Of a stretch of 64,000 nt of DNA, positions 25,335-37,395 are shown piece after piece (within the stretch, counting starts at the first letter, position 1; every line of letters begins with the position of its first letter). Source of the stretch: Euleptes europaea (lineage: Eukaryota; Chordata; Lepidosauria; Squamata; Sphaerodactylidae); NCBI RefSeq assembly GCF_029931775.1, contig NC_079312.1:11229821-11293820 (forward strand), written 5' to 3'. A model generated the notes under the pieces. It was not told the origin of the DNA. It saw only the letters and a list, made by a program, of their open reading frames with translations, and did not search any database. A program made the translations under genes and the position numbers.

Positions 25335-26105
25335 GTCAATTCTCCCAATGGAGGGATGTGAGCAATGGGGTCCCTCAGGGATCTGTGTTGGGACCGGTGC
25401 TTTTCAACCTGTTCATCAGTGACCTGGAGTTGGGGTTGAACAGCGAAGCAGCCAAGTTTGCAAATGACACCAAATTATTTAGGGTGTTTAAAACAAAATC
25501 AGACTGTAAAGAGCTCCAAAAGGATCTCTACAAACTGGAAGAATGGGCATTAAAATGGCAAATGAGATTCAATGTGAGCAAGTGTAAAGTGATACATATT
25601 GGGGCAAAAAATCCCAACTTCACATATACACTGATGGGATCTGTGCTGGCAGCGACAGACCAAGAAAGGGATCTTGGGGTGGTAGTGGATAGCTCAATGT
25701 GAAGATGCCAACCCAGTGTGTAGCTGCTGTAAAAAAAGCAAATTCCATGCTGGCCATAATTAGACGAGGAATTGAGACTAAAACTGCAGATATCATACTG
25801 CCCTTGTACACATAGGCTGCCAACTTGGAAGGCTTTAAGAGGGAAGTGGACATGTTCATGGAGGAAAGGGGTATTAATGGGTACTAGTTAAAATGGATAC
25901 TAGTCATGATGCATACCTATTCTCTCCAGGATCAGAGGAGCATGCCTATTGTCTTAAGTGCTGAGGAACACAGGCAGGATGCTGCTGCTGCAGTGGTCTT
26001 GCTTGTGGGCTTCCGAGAGGCACCTGGTTGGCCACTGTGTGAACAGACTGCTAGACTTGATGGGCCTTGGTCTGATCCAGCAGGGCTTTTCTTATGTTCT
26101 TAAGG
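25335..26105 (+). mobile_element. CR1-group LINE, 3' part with internal deletion
   Basis: Encodes [20 protein letters not shown], then KFANDTKLFR (FADD with D to N), KWQMRFNVSKCK and [16 protein letters not shown]. After 25814 the frame jumps to the C-terminal NLEGFKREVDMFMEERG, so the middle is lost. The 3' end runs through GGGCCTTGGTCTGATCCAGC. Confidence 0.85.
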
Positions 26106-26379
26106 AGGAGGCACTGAGAGCGGCTTCCTGGGCAAGATCTGTGTTTGGGGAGGGTGATTCTGTTTTCACTCGCTTGAATGTGTTCCATCCAACCAGCATG
26201 GGTTTATTTTATTGTTTATAGCTAGATGGACTCCAGGTCTGATCCAGCTGGGTTCATTGTCTGTTCCTCCTAGCCCCTGTATGTCATTATGCTCGCAATT
26301 TTGCTTTTTGCACGTTCCACAGGCTAATCCCCAAACAGACATTTGGCCATAGTTTACTCCTCTTGTGGAAGTATTTTAA

Positions 26380-26565
26380 ATACCTTTCGTTGCTTCCTGT
26401 GGAATGTGATTCCTATGAGCATCTTCCTGAAGAAGATCTCTGAATTGGCAACTGGTCCAAAGGTTTGTTTTGTAACAGAGGGGATCTAATTCACCTTCTC
26501 TGTCTGTGCTGCCCTCCACCTTCCTGGCTTCCTGATGGGAAGGTGATGCCATCTATGGAATAGGC
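26380..26565 (+). other. KZFP C 5' cassette fragment with the conserved short frame
   Basis: Contains MSIFLKKISELATGPK at 26415-26462, followed directly by GTTTGT, a possible splice donor. This is the best case among the copies for an initiator exon that would join in phase 0 to the KRAB exon at 30335. The cassette is then split by the LINE at 26575-28460 and resumes at about 29.5 kb. Confidence 0.5.
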
Positions 26566-26574
26566 TTATTAGTC

Positions 26575-28460
26575 TCAGTTAGCCGTTAATGTATCCCCCT
26601 CGACCAAAGACAGAATTGGCTACTTGGAAGGTTCGCTCCTGGGGAAGTATCTGCGACAAGAAGGGAAACATAACATTCTTCAGATCTTCTGGGAAAGGTT
26701 TACAGAATGGAGACAACATACTGAGATCTAATATTGTTGTAAAAAGGGCAGTGCAGTGAGACATGTTCTATAGTCTCCACTTTCCCTGTTCCACATGGAC
26801 AAAGTCGTTGGGAAAGAGGAATGAGGTGGAATCTGCCATCCAGGAGGGCTGAAGGTAGAACACTGAAATGTGCAAGGGTGTTATGAGTTACTAGTAAAAT
26901 CATTATTATTAGTAGCCATTGCCTGGATGTTTTCCAGTATGTTTGTTTTTATCTAGCCATTTATTCTGATGTTTGTATTACCTTGGGGAGAGAGGCCATA
27001 TTTCTGAAGTTCCTTCTCGATTGCGCTTTTCCAGGTTGAGGGATGGTTATCGGGGCAAGAGTTAGAGGCACTAGGCCGGTAGGGTAAAATATGAGTTTTA
27101 GCCAGTAATTGAATGCACGGATCCACATATGGGTCTCCAAGGGAATCAAGCCGGTTTCTAATGAGAAGAGGGCATTTGGGGTGCATCGCAGAACTCCAGG
27201 TATCTTTCGCAGGAACTTGGATTGAATCATATCCAGTGAGCACCCGTCTTTATAGATGCAAAGCTGGGACCCATATCAAAAGCTGAGATATGACCTTTCC
27301 TTGGAAGATTTTAAGTGCTGCAGGGATGGAGAAGGAGATAATAAAGTAGAATTTTAATATTGCAGAAGATGATTTATAATCAGAATCTGCTACCAAGATA
27401 TTTAAACATTTTGTTTTGTTCAGTGTTATGGTCTTCAAATTGCCATCTGTGACTTCGATGTTTTTAGTGAAGAAAAGGACGTTCATTTTTTGGTAGTTTA
27501 TCGTATGATTTTCTTCTTTGCAGTATGAGGCGAAGGCAGGAAGGGCTCTTATAAGGGCCACTTGTGAGTGAGACAAGATAACTGTGTCATTCCCATACAA
27601 TTAGGCAGGAATCATTTTGTGGGCAAGCTCTGGTGGATGGAAGCTTGGGTTCGTTAGCTGTTGCGCCAAGGTGTTAATATAGAAGTTGAAAAGTAAGGGG
27701 GCTAAAATACAGCCCTGCTTGATAAAGGAGTCAAGTGGGATCCTGTTAGAGAGATGATCTTGAGAGGTATATCTTGCTTTTAGATAATTGGCAGGATCTA
27801 ATTTTTCTCCTTTTTTGTATATTGGGACAATAATTCCAAGTCCCCAGTCCCCAGTCCGGTCAGATGAGGGCTGACGGGTAAATATGGCCTGCAAGCATTT
27901 GGGCCCACCAATCTATATTGGTCATCTCTGGGGTTATCATTTCACTTCCAAGGGCCTTACCAGGTCTTAGTTGGTTTATTAGTTTCTAACTTCTTTAGCT
28001 GTTACTGAAGTCTGTTGTGGAAAGCTTTGTAACTGGGTCTTCAGGAAAGAATGGCAATCTGTTGTGGATGAAAAAAGTGTGCAGAAAGGAGATTCCCAAA
28101 GGCGAGGGGAGATGTAGCAGCCTACATTTGGGGGCTGTGTGTGGAGGTCAGCTTTAATTAGGGTGCCAGAAAGTTGTTGAGTGCTTTTGGAAGCTTGGAT
28201 CAGTTGAGACCAAGAGTCTCTTTGTGCTCTTTGTTTTTTTCTCGACTAAAAGATTTTTGTAGCACTGTTTTAGGATTTTGAGCTCTGGAGGAATTTTGGT
28301 TATGTTACTTAGTCTGTGTTGTTGGGGTTTTAATTCTATGACTAGGAGATTTTTGTAGTGCTGTTTTAGGATTTCAGTTGTGTTACTTTGTCACAAGATT
28401 GCTTTTTTGCAGAGTAGCAGTCTGCATCAAATCAACTCTTTGACTTACTTTTCCTGAACA
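26575..28460 (-). mobile_element. Non-LTR LINE with C-terminal Cys-His motif, older copy
   Basis: Minus-strand pieces read in order: IIVPIYKKGEKLDPANY, KQGCILAPLLFNFYIN, YGNDTVILSHSQVALIRAL (YADD changed to YGND), then TGLIPLETHMWIRAFNYW and RLCPCGTGKVETIEHV followed by LHCPFY. Several frame breaks show it is dead. The clade is uncertain. A younger sister is at 42022-42832. The 28.2-28.46 kb end is less certain. Confidence 0.75.
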
Positions 28461-28689
28461 GTTGGATGTTGCTGTCCTGTGATCGCTTTAGAAGGATCTG
28501 TGTCCATCCGGAGATAGAACGCTGGTGTAACGTAATCACTCAGGTTGTTGGGTTGCCCGAAGTCACGGCGTTTCGAAGCTGTAATGCCATATCAGAAGTA
28601 AAATATTTCTTACATGGTTGCTGCAGTTTCTCAGACCAGAGTGGTCATCGGTAGGTCGGAAAAGATTCTTGATCTACATTGGGTGCATT

Positions 28690-28710
28690 GGTTGGGACTA
28701 GGATTGTGCA

Positions 28711-28768
<58 letters not shown>

Positions 28769-29395
28769 ATGGATGGATAGATGGATAGATGTTCATACAT
28801 ATATATGTTTCGAGTTTGGGTTTATTGGGTGCGATTTTGTCAGTAAACCCAGAATAAGCTGAATACCCATACCAGTAAATTTGTATTTCGGCTTTATTTC
28901 CAGATTTACCGAAAAATTCGGGTCCATTATACTTTATGTTTTTTTTCCCGAAGCTCCTGTGGGGGCATTTTTGGAAGCAGAGGTCCCAGATTTTCAGGGT
29001 AGCTTCAAGGGTAGCTTCCTTGCATGAACCACAAAGTTTGCTGAATATTGGGTCAGAGAGGCCAATTTTATGGGGTCCAGAAGGGGTCACCCCCCCTCTT
29101 CCATGCATAGTAAAATTTACAATGTTTTTCTATGGGGAATGGGGGTTACCCCTTTGGGACTCCATGAAATCGGACCCCCTGCCCCAGACTTTACCAAACT
29201 TTGGGGTTCATGCAACGAGAGTCCCTTGCAGCTCCCTCAAAAAATGCCCCCCGGGAGAATTTTAAAATTACTTATTTTTCACAGTCTGTAATGGCTGCCT
29301 GCTTGAAAATTCAGTTTCCCATGAATCTTTGCAATGATCCTGCACAATTGTGCATGCCCGTTACAAGGATTCATGAGTTTCAAGCAGGCAGCTGA
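28690..29395. mobile_element. hAT-like non-autonomous element, diverged, with microsatellite
   Basis: Starts near GGACTAGGATTGTGCAA, then a TG run at 28720-28766 and GGAT repeats. Two inverted units around CCCAGATTTTCAGGGTAGCT (about 28960) and CCAAACTTTGGGGTTCATGC (about 29200) resemble the internal units of the hAT element at 32328-34386. A stem-loop with GCTGCCTGCTTGAAA arms lies at 29293-29391. Borders are approximate. Confidence 0.5.
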
Positions 29396-29402
29396 GTTCC
29401 AA

Positions 29403-29480
29403 GGTTACTAGTAAGAACATAAGAAAGGCCATGCTGGATCAGATCAAGGTCCATCAAGTCCAGCAGTCTGTTCATACAGT
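29403..29480 (-). repeat. CR1 3' end fragment
   Basis: AACATAAGAAAGGCCATGCT and GATCAGATCAAGGTCCATCA are the reverse strand of the CR1 tail seen at 59745-60080 and 63612-63847. Confidence 0.7.
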
Positions 29481-29489
29481 GGTCAACCA

Positions 29490-30334
29490 AGTGCTACCAT
29501 CTTTCTTGGAACTCTCCTTCTCGCTTCACAATTCCCACAAATATCCTGAGTCTCATGCCAATTTTGAGGCTCCTAGCTTTCATTTTACTATTATTGATAA
29601 GAATATTCCCCCCAAAACACACATTAGTAATTTTTCTTCAAGATGTTTATCTTTGCCATACATCGTTGCTTTTATGTGAAATCCAAAATCAGTTTAGATG
29701 ATGCAGCAGGTTGCTTGCAGTTGACGGGTGTGTTGTTCAAGCTGCATCCATTCCACAAGTGTCTGGAAAGGTCTCTGAGGCTGCCAGTTCGTGCTGGGTG
29801 TTTTGTGTCCTGCATCTATAAGCCACCAAGCCACAAGGATCACGCGGCCTGGGGTGAATAGGCCTTGGGTTCATTAGGAAAAAATCGAAGACACGATGGC
29901 CTTAATTAGGCCAGTTTATACTTAGAGAGCTGGAGGCAAGCTTTAGAGTAACAGCACATAATGCCTCTGCAGACAAAAATGTTGAAAGCAAAAGTCTTCT
30001 CTGGAAACATACTTTCTGGGTACTCCTGGGGTTCAATGTGCAAAATGGCATAGTGGACAATGGTAGATCAACAATAGGGGAACCTTTTTAAACATTTGAT
30101 GGGACTCGACCAAGAGAAGAACAGTTCTCTGCAATTTTCTGAATGTGTATTTCTTGGAGACATTCAGTATATTATACATGTCAGAGACTCAAAAAAGAAT
30201 GCAATTTTCCTTGCTGTTGGCTTAATGTATTGCATTATTTTAATCAGCTGACTGTCTGATGGGATCCTCCTTTCTTTCTTGAATGCTCGGGGACAGGAAT
30301 CGATGATCAACTAGGCCATATTTTTTTCTTTCAG
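29490..30334 (+). other. KZFP C 5' cassette, upstream of its KRAB exon
   Basis: Homologous to 20.65-21.33 kb. It includes the conserved CTGGGTGTTTTGTGTCCTGC-type segment near 29800 and the intron just before the KRAB acceptor. No exon proved. Confidence 0.6.
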
Positions 30335-30464
30335 AGATCCCCAGTATCCTTTGAGGAGGTAGCCGTGTTCTTCACGGAGGAGGAATGGGTTCTGCTGGAT
30401 CCAGGCCAACGAAAACTTTTCTGGGAAGTGTTGAGGGAAAATTACAAGACGGTGGCCTCTCTGG
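30335..30464 (+). CDS. KZFP C: KRAB-A box exon
   Basis: A 130-nt exon between tttcag (ends 30334) and GTAAGG (starts 30465). It encodes [35 protein letters not shown] and TVASL. It is the nearest plus-strand KRAB exon to the intact finger exon at 36076, 5.6 kb downstream. The phase-1 end matches that exon's acceptor, giving ...SL-VADVREKV. The usual MEE triplet of the cluster reads LRE here (EVLREN). In mammals the corresponding MLE residues are needed for TRIM28 binding, so this copy deserves a binding test. Confidence 0.9.
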
Positions 30465-30689
30465 GTAAGGATGTTTTCCCTTTTATTATAAATTGGGAAG
30501 AGAAGGGAGGAGGTGGCATCTTCCTTTGACCCTCTTGAATTTCAGAACACACTTTAATTCACCACAGACGAAATAATGGAATTCCCACAAATACGGATAT
30601 TACAACGCCTGAAAATGAAACCATTACTTATTTCTATACTGTTTAGAAAAATGTGTTGATGAATAAGGCTCTGATTGTGAGAGAGGGAG

Positions 30690-31915
30690 ACTATCTAGTT
30701 GGGTTAGAATGAAAAAATTAGAAAGGGCCATACAGGCTCAATGCAGAATCAGCCTAAAGCATCTGTGACAAGTACTAGTCTGGCCGCTGCTTGAAGACTG
30801 CCAGCAAGGGGGAGCCTGCCTCCGCAGCCGATTCCACTGCTGGACTACTCTGATTGTATAAAGATTTTTTCCCTACTATCTAGCTGGTACCTTTTCATCC
30901 GTAATATGTAACTATTATTGCAAGTCTTATCCTCTGTTGCCAACATTAACAGCTCCCTATCCTCTTCTAAGCGGCAGCCTTTCAAACTGAGAGCAAGCGT
31001 CTCTCCCCTCAGTCTCCTCTTTTCCTGACTGAAGATTCCCTAGTCCCTCAACCTTTCCTTGCAGGGCTTGGTCTCCAGGCCTTTGATCATCGTCATTGCT
31101 TTCTTCTGCACCCATTCCATTTTGTCCACATCCCTATTTAATTGAGGCCTCCAGAACTGCACGCAGTACTCCAGATACAGCCTGACCAATGGGGTATTCA
31201 GCAGGACTATCACATCTTGAGATTTAGATGTTGTCTTCTGTTGATAGACCCAAGAATGCATTAGCCTTTTTTGCCGCTGCATCACACTGACTGCTCATAT
31301 TTAGTTTACAGGCCACCCCGCCTCAAGATCTTGTTCACAGACACTGATACCCAGAAGTGTGCTGCCCATCCAGTATGCGTGTTTCTCATTTTTGTTACCC
31401 AGATGTAGAACTCTGCCTTTATCTTTGTTGAATTGCATCTTGTTCACATCTGCCCTTTCTTCCCGTGTGTTCAAATCTCACTGAATTCTATCTCTGTTTG
31501 CTACTCTTCCCAATTTGGTGTCCTGTGCAAATTTCTAAAAATATTGGAAAGTGCCAGGCCCAAAACCGGATCCCTGTGGCACCCACCTGGACACCTCCCT
31601 CCAATCAGATAAAACGCCATTGACAACTACTCTTTGAGTGCAGTTCTCCAACCGGTTCCCTATCCCCCTAACTATCCTAAGTCCAGTCCGCAGTCCTCCA
31701 GCTACCCATTAGAAATTCATGGAGAGCCCTGTCAAAAGCTTTACCGAAATCAGGTAAACAATGTCGACAGCGTTCCCATGATCCATTAAGCTCGTCACTC
31801 GATCAAAAAGGTGTCGAGGTTGGTCTGGCCGGACCGGTTCGGTACAAATCTGTGCTGACTCCCCCAGATCACCAAGTTCTCTATCAGATAACTGACAGAT
31901 GCCCGTAGCTCCCGT
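30690..31915 (-). mobile_element. CR1 LINE, 3' part, minus strand
   Basis: Minus-strand translation shows LVRLYLEYCVQFWRPQ and VQKKAMTMIKGLETKPC and, further upstream, degraded reverse-transcriptase text. The 3' end is at about 30690. It lies in the intron of KZFP C, in the orientation opposite to the gene. Confidence 0.85.
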
Positions 31916-32319
31916 TTTCTACTTCAGCCTTTCCATTTTGAGGCAGAGTGCTTCTACCACAGTCCGTTGTTTGAGTGACAGAAGCTGATGGGAGGTGAGG
32001 AGGAATGGCATTGTTGATTTTACAAGGCCAGAGAGTGAATTTCCCACTGGGAGACTGTAGGAAAAATTAGATTTATGTCAAATCACTCCACCCACTAAAG
32101 CTAACCGCCTTGAAAAATTCTTCAAACTCCTTTGTTTTGTAAAGGAGGGAATATTTTCTGCCTGTGCAGCTTTTCTTCTTTATGGGGGCACAAAGCTGCC
32201 TTCGTTGTTCTCCTTCCTCCATTTGATCCTCACAACAGTCCTGCCAGGTAGGTCTGGCTAAGAGGGTGTGACTGGCACCAGGTCCCCGTGTCTCTTAGAT
32301 CCAAGTTGGATACTCCAAC
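31916..32319. other. Intron of KZFP C, no gene
   Basis: A SINE-like remnant on the minus strand (TTGATCCTCACAACAGTCCT) is visible near 32220-32300. Nothing else was recognised. Confidence 0.5.
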
Positions 32320-32327
32320 CCCCACAC

Positions 32328-34386
32328 TAGGGCTGTCAAAAAAAAAAAATTCGGTACAGTTCAGATTCGGCCGAATTTGGCCCTTGTGGGTTCGGTACGT
32401 GCCGAAGTCCGAACTCCCCCACTTCGGATCCGTTCAATTCGGCGGGAATTCAAAGTTCGGAAAAAAAATTCGGCCGAATAAAGCCATTAAAAACACAATC
32501 GCGCCTTTCCGCGGCTCTGGGGGGGGCATTTTTGGGCTTAGAGGTCCCAAACTTTCAGCAGAGCTTCAAATTACGTATATTGAAAGACTCCCCAAGTTTT
32601 GTAAAGATTGGGTCAGGGGGGGCTGAGATATGGGCCCTGAAAGGGGTCCCCCCCACCCTTAATGTATATCTCTCAGCAGAGCTTGCCGCCCAGGCACAAA
32701 GCTCCCAGCCCCGACAAACAGCTGATGAGAGCAAGGGCGGGGCAGGTGCTAAGAACTTTGCAAAGCAACACAACTGAAAAGCAACCCCTTTGCAAACATG
32801 CAAAGGGCGGGGCAGGTGTGAAGAATTTTGCAAAACAATACAACTGCAAAGCAACACAAGCACGCAATGCAACACCTTTGCAACAGTGCAAAGCAACACC
32901 TGACACCTGGGAGTTTGCATACCATGGAAAGGGACAGAGGCAGCTAGCTATGCATAATGAGCAGGAGGGGGTGGAATTTCTCCTTTTGCATTGGACTTGG
33001 GACCAGGAAGATGCATTCTTTAAGTCACCATTTGAAAACCAGTTTTGAGCAAGCATCAAAATAACCTAACTGATCTTATGAATGAGGAAAAACCTGAAGA
33101 ATAAAAATGAAGCCCCCCCTCAAACCAGGGAGAGAGAGACTGGAGGGGGAACACACACCCCAGGCAGAACCGGCAAAAGCCCCCTTTGGCTTCCCCCCCC
33201 ACCCACAGAAACTGCTCCCTCCCCACACACACACACAGACTCTGCTTTCCCCCCACACACACACACAGAAAAGAAAAATTATAGATTAAAGCCCCCAAAG
33301 GGGTCTTACTGTGGCTGTCTTCTGTTCCAGCAGGAGGGGCTGGGAGGCTGGGTAATCCAATATGATTCCATTTGTATCCAATATAAGATCCATATGTATG
33401 CATCTCTCGAGGGTGATCCATTCATCCCAATAGGGAAAAGGGGAAAGCCCATATCTCGGGGGGCCCTGACCCAATGTTTACAAAACTTGGGTGGTCTCTT
33501 AAAAAGCCTTTTCTGAAGCTCCGCTGAAAGTTTGGGGTCGGCACACCCAAAAATGCGCCCCCTGCAGCCACGGAAAGAGAAAAGGGGGGGAGCCAATATT
33601 TCAGCCCCCACTGAACCCATCTTTACAAAACTTGGGTGGTCTCTTAAGAGGGATTCTCTGAAGCTATGATAAAAGTTTGGAGGCTGCACCCCCAAAAAAG
33701 CGCCCCCTGCAGCCACGAAAATGGAAAAGGGGGGAGAGGAAAAAGGGGTGGAGCCCATATCTCGGGACCCCCTGACCCAATGTTTACAAAACTTGGGGGG
33801 TATCTTAAGAAGCCTTGTCTGATGCTCCGCTGAAAGTTTGGGGTCGGCACACCCACAAATGCGCCCTCTGCAGCCATGGAAAGAAAAAGGGGGGAGCCCA
33901 TATCTCGGGACCCCCTGACCCAATGTTTACAAAACTTGGGTGGTCTCTTAAGAAGGCTTGTCTGAATATCCCCTGAAAGTTTGGGGTCTGTACCCCAAAA
34001 AATGCACCCCCTGCAGCCACGGAAAGGAGCGAATGTGCACAAGCACCCCCTCACACACACATGAGGATTTCCCTCTCTCTATCTCTTTCCCCGGCCGGCC
34101 GCACATCAGCTGATTCCTCCAGTACTCAATCCTGACTGATTGGCCAGAAGAAGACCCAGCTTGGCCACCAATTGGCCGGGGGAGGAGAGTGCTGCTTACT
34201 GAAGGTTATGCTGCTTACTGACGGCCCCGAATTGGCCGAATTTATTCGCAAACTCCTGAACTCGCTGAATTCGGCCCCCCCGGTTGCCCGCCAGTTTTGA
34301 GTTCGGTTCCTCCCGAACTAAAAACCGCCGAATCAAGGGAAATTCGGCTGATTTTCAGTTCGGGCCGAACCGAATTGACAGCCCTA
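32328..34386. mobile_element. hAT-type non-autonomous element, 2059 bp, with 8-bp target duplication
   Basis: Starts TAGGGCTGTCAA and ends TTGACAGCCCTA. CCCCACAC occurs immediately outside both ends (32320-32327 and 34387-34394), an exact 8-bp target duplication as made by hAT transposases. Subterminal regions are full of TTCGGN motifs (GGCCGAATTTGGCCC, GGGCCGAACCGAATTG). No transposase is present. Inside are four direct units of about 130-160 bp (33448-34027) and one inverted unit (32505-32640), plus a TGCAAAGCAACAC region shared with the TIR element at 12.8-14.1 kb. The long minus-strand open frames here come from the repeat units and are not genes. Confidence 0.88.
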
Positions 34387-34394
34387 CCCCACAC

Positions 34395-36075
34395 TGTGCT
34401 GGATCTGATAGGTCAGGGAAGTTGCTGAGTCCCGTTTGTTTTGTAAAGGGGATATATTTTCCACCCTTCCTGTCTGTGCTGTGGCAGTTTCCTGTCTTCT
34501 CATGAGCAAACGTTTGTTCCCATTGCAGAGGGATGTCGAAGAGCAAATCTGTGCCCTGGATGGTCTGATCCCCTTCATTTTTGGCACTGCAAGTCTTGCT
34601 TGTTAACCTGAAGCCTGGGGTCAATATTGAGACACGTAGCTTTATTGTTATTGTTATTCCTTCCACCGTCAACCATAGGTTTGAATGCAAAAGGCACAAG
34701 GCATGGGGGGGATTATGGGGGTTTTTTGGTCCAGGGTTTTCCAATTCCTGGAAAAGTTGGCAAAGCTTCTGGTAGCGACTCATTTTCCACTGTATCCCTT
34801 CTCCCACATTATTACCTCTTTTCTTCCTCATGGAAATTTCAATTTCCTCACCATTATTCATCTCACCTTCCCACCCACCAAAATGACTTTTCTCCCATCT
34901 TCAGCTTTGCCTCCTTGCCTCCCCCTGGCAGCCTCTACCTGGGAGAAATCTGACCCACTTATGATGTGCCAGCCCAGCCGCTAGGGTGGACCCGTAGAAG
35001 TGGTGCTGGCTGGTCTGGGCTCCATTTGAGAGTGGGGCAATTGTAAGGACTTGTGGGGAGTGGCTTATTTCCCCCTTTATCTCCCTCCCTGCACTGCCTG
35101 TCTCATGCTGGCAGCCTTCACATGCTCCGTTTTCCATGTTTCTTCTGTAACGCCTTCCCACCCACCAACTTGCACCCCATGTTCATCTGTATTGAGGATA
35201 TATTTGCTTTACACAACATTGTTCTTCTCAATAGAGGTTCAGAGCAGCTAACGTAATTCTCTGCTCCTGCATTTTATCCTCACCACAGCCCTGTGGAGTA
35301 GGTTAGGCTGTGTGTGTGCCATTGGTCCAAAGTCTCCCAGTGAGCTTCTAGAGAAGAAGGGGGATTAAATCTGAGTCTCCCAGATGCTAGTCTGAAACTG
35401 GCTTTGGCAGTGTCACATTGCCTGGCTGCAGTTGGTACTGGGCCTCAAAGGCCAAAGCAGCCTTCAAAAGGGCACTGTTGCCTGACCCTGCCTCAAACAT
35501 ACAGAAACCAAGGCTTGAAGGCTGACAATACTGTGTTGTGGCCCAGCAATGGCCAATGAAGGCATTTGTTTCTTATGTTACAGGCACAGCTTCTATTATT
35601 GTGGGGTGTTATAACTGCCCAATGTACTTTTGCCCCAGAGTTTCTGAAAGCCTGGGTCAAATTACAGGTTTTTAGAAAGCTCTGTATTATCTGTCCAAGT
35701 CGCCAATCTCTAGATTTGTGTCCATAGTTTATTATTTATTAATTTTATTTTAACAATAATTATTTCAATAACATTCAAGATTGAAAAAAATTTCTTTCCC
35801 TATTCTGTTTCTGTGTTCACTGAATAAATACCAAAAAACATATTAACCTCAAGGTGGTCTCGAGCACCTTTCTGCAACTGGAACAAAACTCCCCCCTCTT
35901 AGTTTGGTTACCCATTTCTCATTTTACAAGACATCCTGGTGTATGGTTAAACTTTGCTGAAATTTTTCCTGGCCCCACACTTTCATTGTGGAAAAACCCG
36001 TTGACCACTGACTGCACCTGCTAACTGGTATTAGTATCTTTTCATTCTCATTTGATATCTGCCTCTCTTTTGCAG
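34395..36075 (+). other. Intron of KZFP C before its finger exon
   Basis: A SINE-like remnant lies at about 35260-35420 (TTATCCTCACCACAGCCCTG). Just before the exon a pyrimidine-rich tract (GCCTCTCTTTTGCAG) makes a good acceptor. No other gene was recognised. Confidence 0.55.
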
Positions 36076-37319
36076 TTGCAGATGTGAGAGAGAAGGTGCT
36101 TGAGGAGGAATCTGGAAGGATAGTTGTGGAAAAAGACAATGGTTGGCAGGTGGAAGGAAAATCTAGGGATCAAGAAGTTCCAAAGCGAGGCTGCAGAAGG
36201 AAAAAGGAAGCAATACAGAAGCCATATAAATGCTTGGAGTGTGGAAAGTACTTCTGTCAAAATGGCCACCTTACTGCAAATCAGAAGATTAACATAGGGG
36301 ATAAGCCATATAAATGCTTGGAGTGTAGAAAGTGCTTCTCTCTGAATGGCGACCTTACTGCACATCAAAGGGTTCACACAGGAGAGAAGCCACATAAATG
36401 CTTGGAGTGTGGAAAGTGCTTCTCTCGGAATACTGTCCTAACTATACATCAAAGGCTTCACAGAGGAGAGAAGCCATATAAATGTTTGGAGTGTGGAAAG
36501 TCCTTTTCTCGGAATAGCCTCCTAACTTCACATCAAAAGATTCACACAGGGGAGAAGCCATATAAATGCTTGGAGTGTGGAAAGTGCTTCACTTGGAATT
36601 GTGACCTAAGTCGACATCAAAAGGTTCACAGAGGAGAGAAGCCATATAAATGCTTGGAGTGTGGAAAGTGCTTCTCTCGGAATTACCTCCTAACTGAACA
36701 TCAAAAGATTCACACAGGAGAGAAGCCACATAAATGCTTGGAGTGTGGAAAGTGCTTCTCTCGGAATTACCACCTAACTGAACATCAAAAGCTTCACACA
36801 GGAGAGAAGCCACATAAATGCTTGGAGTGTGGAAAGTGCTTCTCTCGGAATTACCACCTAACTGAACATCAAAAGATTCACACAGGAGAGAAGCCACATA
36901 GATGCTTGGAGTGTGGAAAGTGCTTCTCTCGGAATTACCACCTAACTGAACATCAAAAGATTCACACAGGAGAGAAGCCATATAAATGCTTGGAGTGTGA
37001 AAAGTGCTTCTCTCAGAATACTGCCCTAACTGTACATCAAAGGGTTCACACAGGAGAGAAGCCATATAAATGCTTGGAGTGTGGAAAGTGCTTCTCTCGG
37101 AATTACCTCCTAACTGAACATCAAAAGATTCACACAGGAGAGAAGCCACATAAATGCTTGGAGTGTGGAAGGTGCTTCTCTCGGAATTATTACCTAACTG
37201 AACATCAAAAGATTCACACAGGAGAGAAGCCACATAAATGCTTGAAGTGTGGAAAGTGCTTCTCTCGGAATGACTCCTTAACTAAACATCAAAAGATTCA
37301 CACGGGAGATGCCATATAA
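36076..37319 (+). CDS. KZFP C: C2H2 zinc-finger exon, intact
   Basis: Acceptor TTTTGCAG ends at 36075 and the frame runs to TAA at 37317-37319. After a 47-residue linker (RIVVEKDNGWQ, shared with A and B) come 13 C2H2 units of 28 residues. The first is degenerate because its first zinc-binding His reads Asn (TANQ). The other 12 are canonical with TGEKP or RGEKP linkers. Helix residues -1, 2, 3 and 6 are, in order: LGDA, RTVI, RSLS, WCDR, RYLE, RYHE, RYHE, RYHE, QTAV, RYLE, RYYE, RDSK. Fingers 5-8 and 10-11 are almost identical, a sign of recent internal duplication or conversion. Such proteins bind DNA and usually silence repeats. The target is unknown. One relic finger follows the stop (37320-37395). 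Confidence 0.93.
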
Positions 37320-37395
37320 AGGTTTGGAGTGTGGAAAGGTTCCGTCAGAGTCGAAGTGTTACCTTACAGCACAAGATTCACACAGGCAAAGAGCC

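Noticed and set aside
28614-28862. Plus-strand frame with a run of VCVCVC
   Set aside because: It is a TG microsatellite.
33306-34060. Long minus-strand frames with repeated FCKHWVRG text
   Set aside because: They arise from the 130-160-bp non-coding units inside the hAT element.
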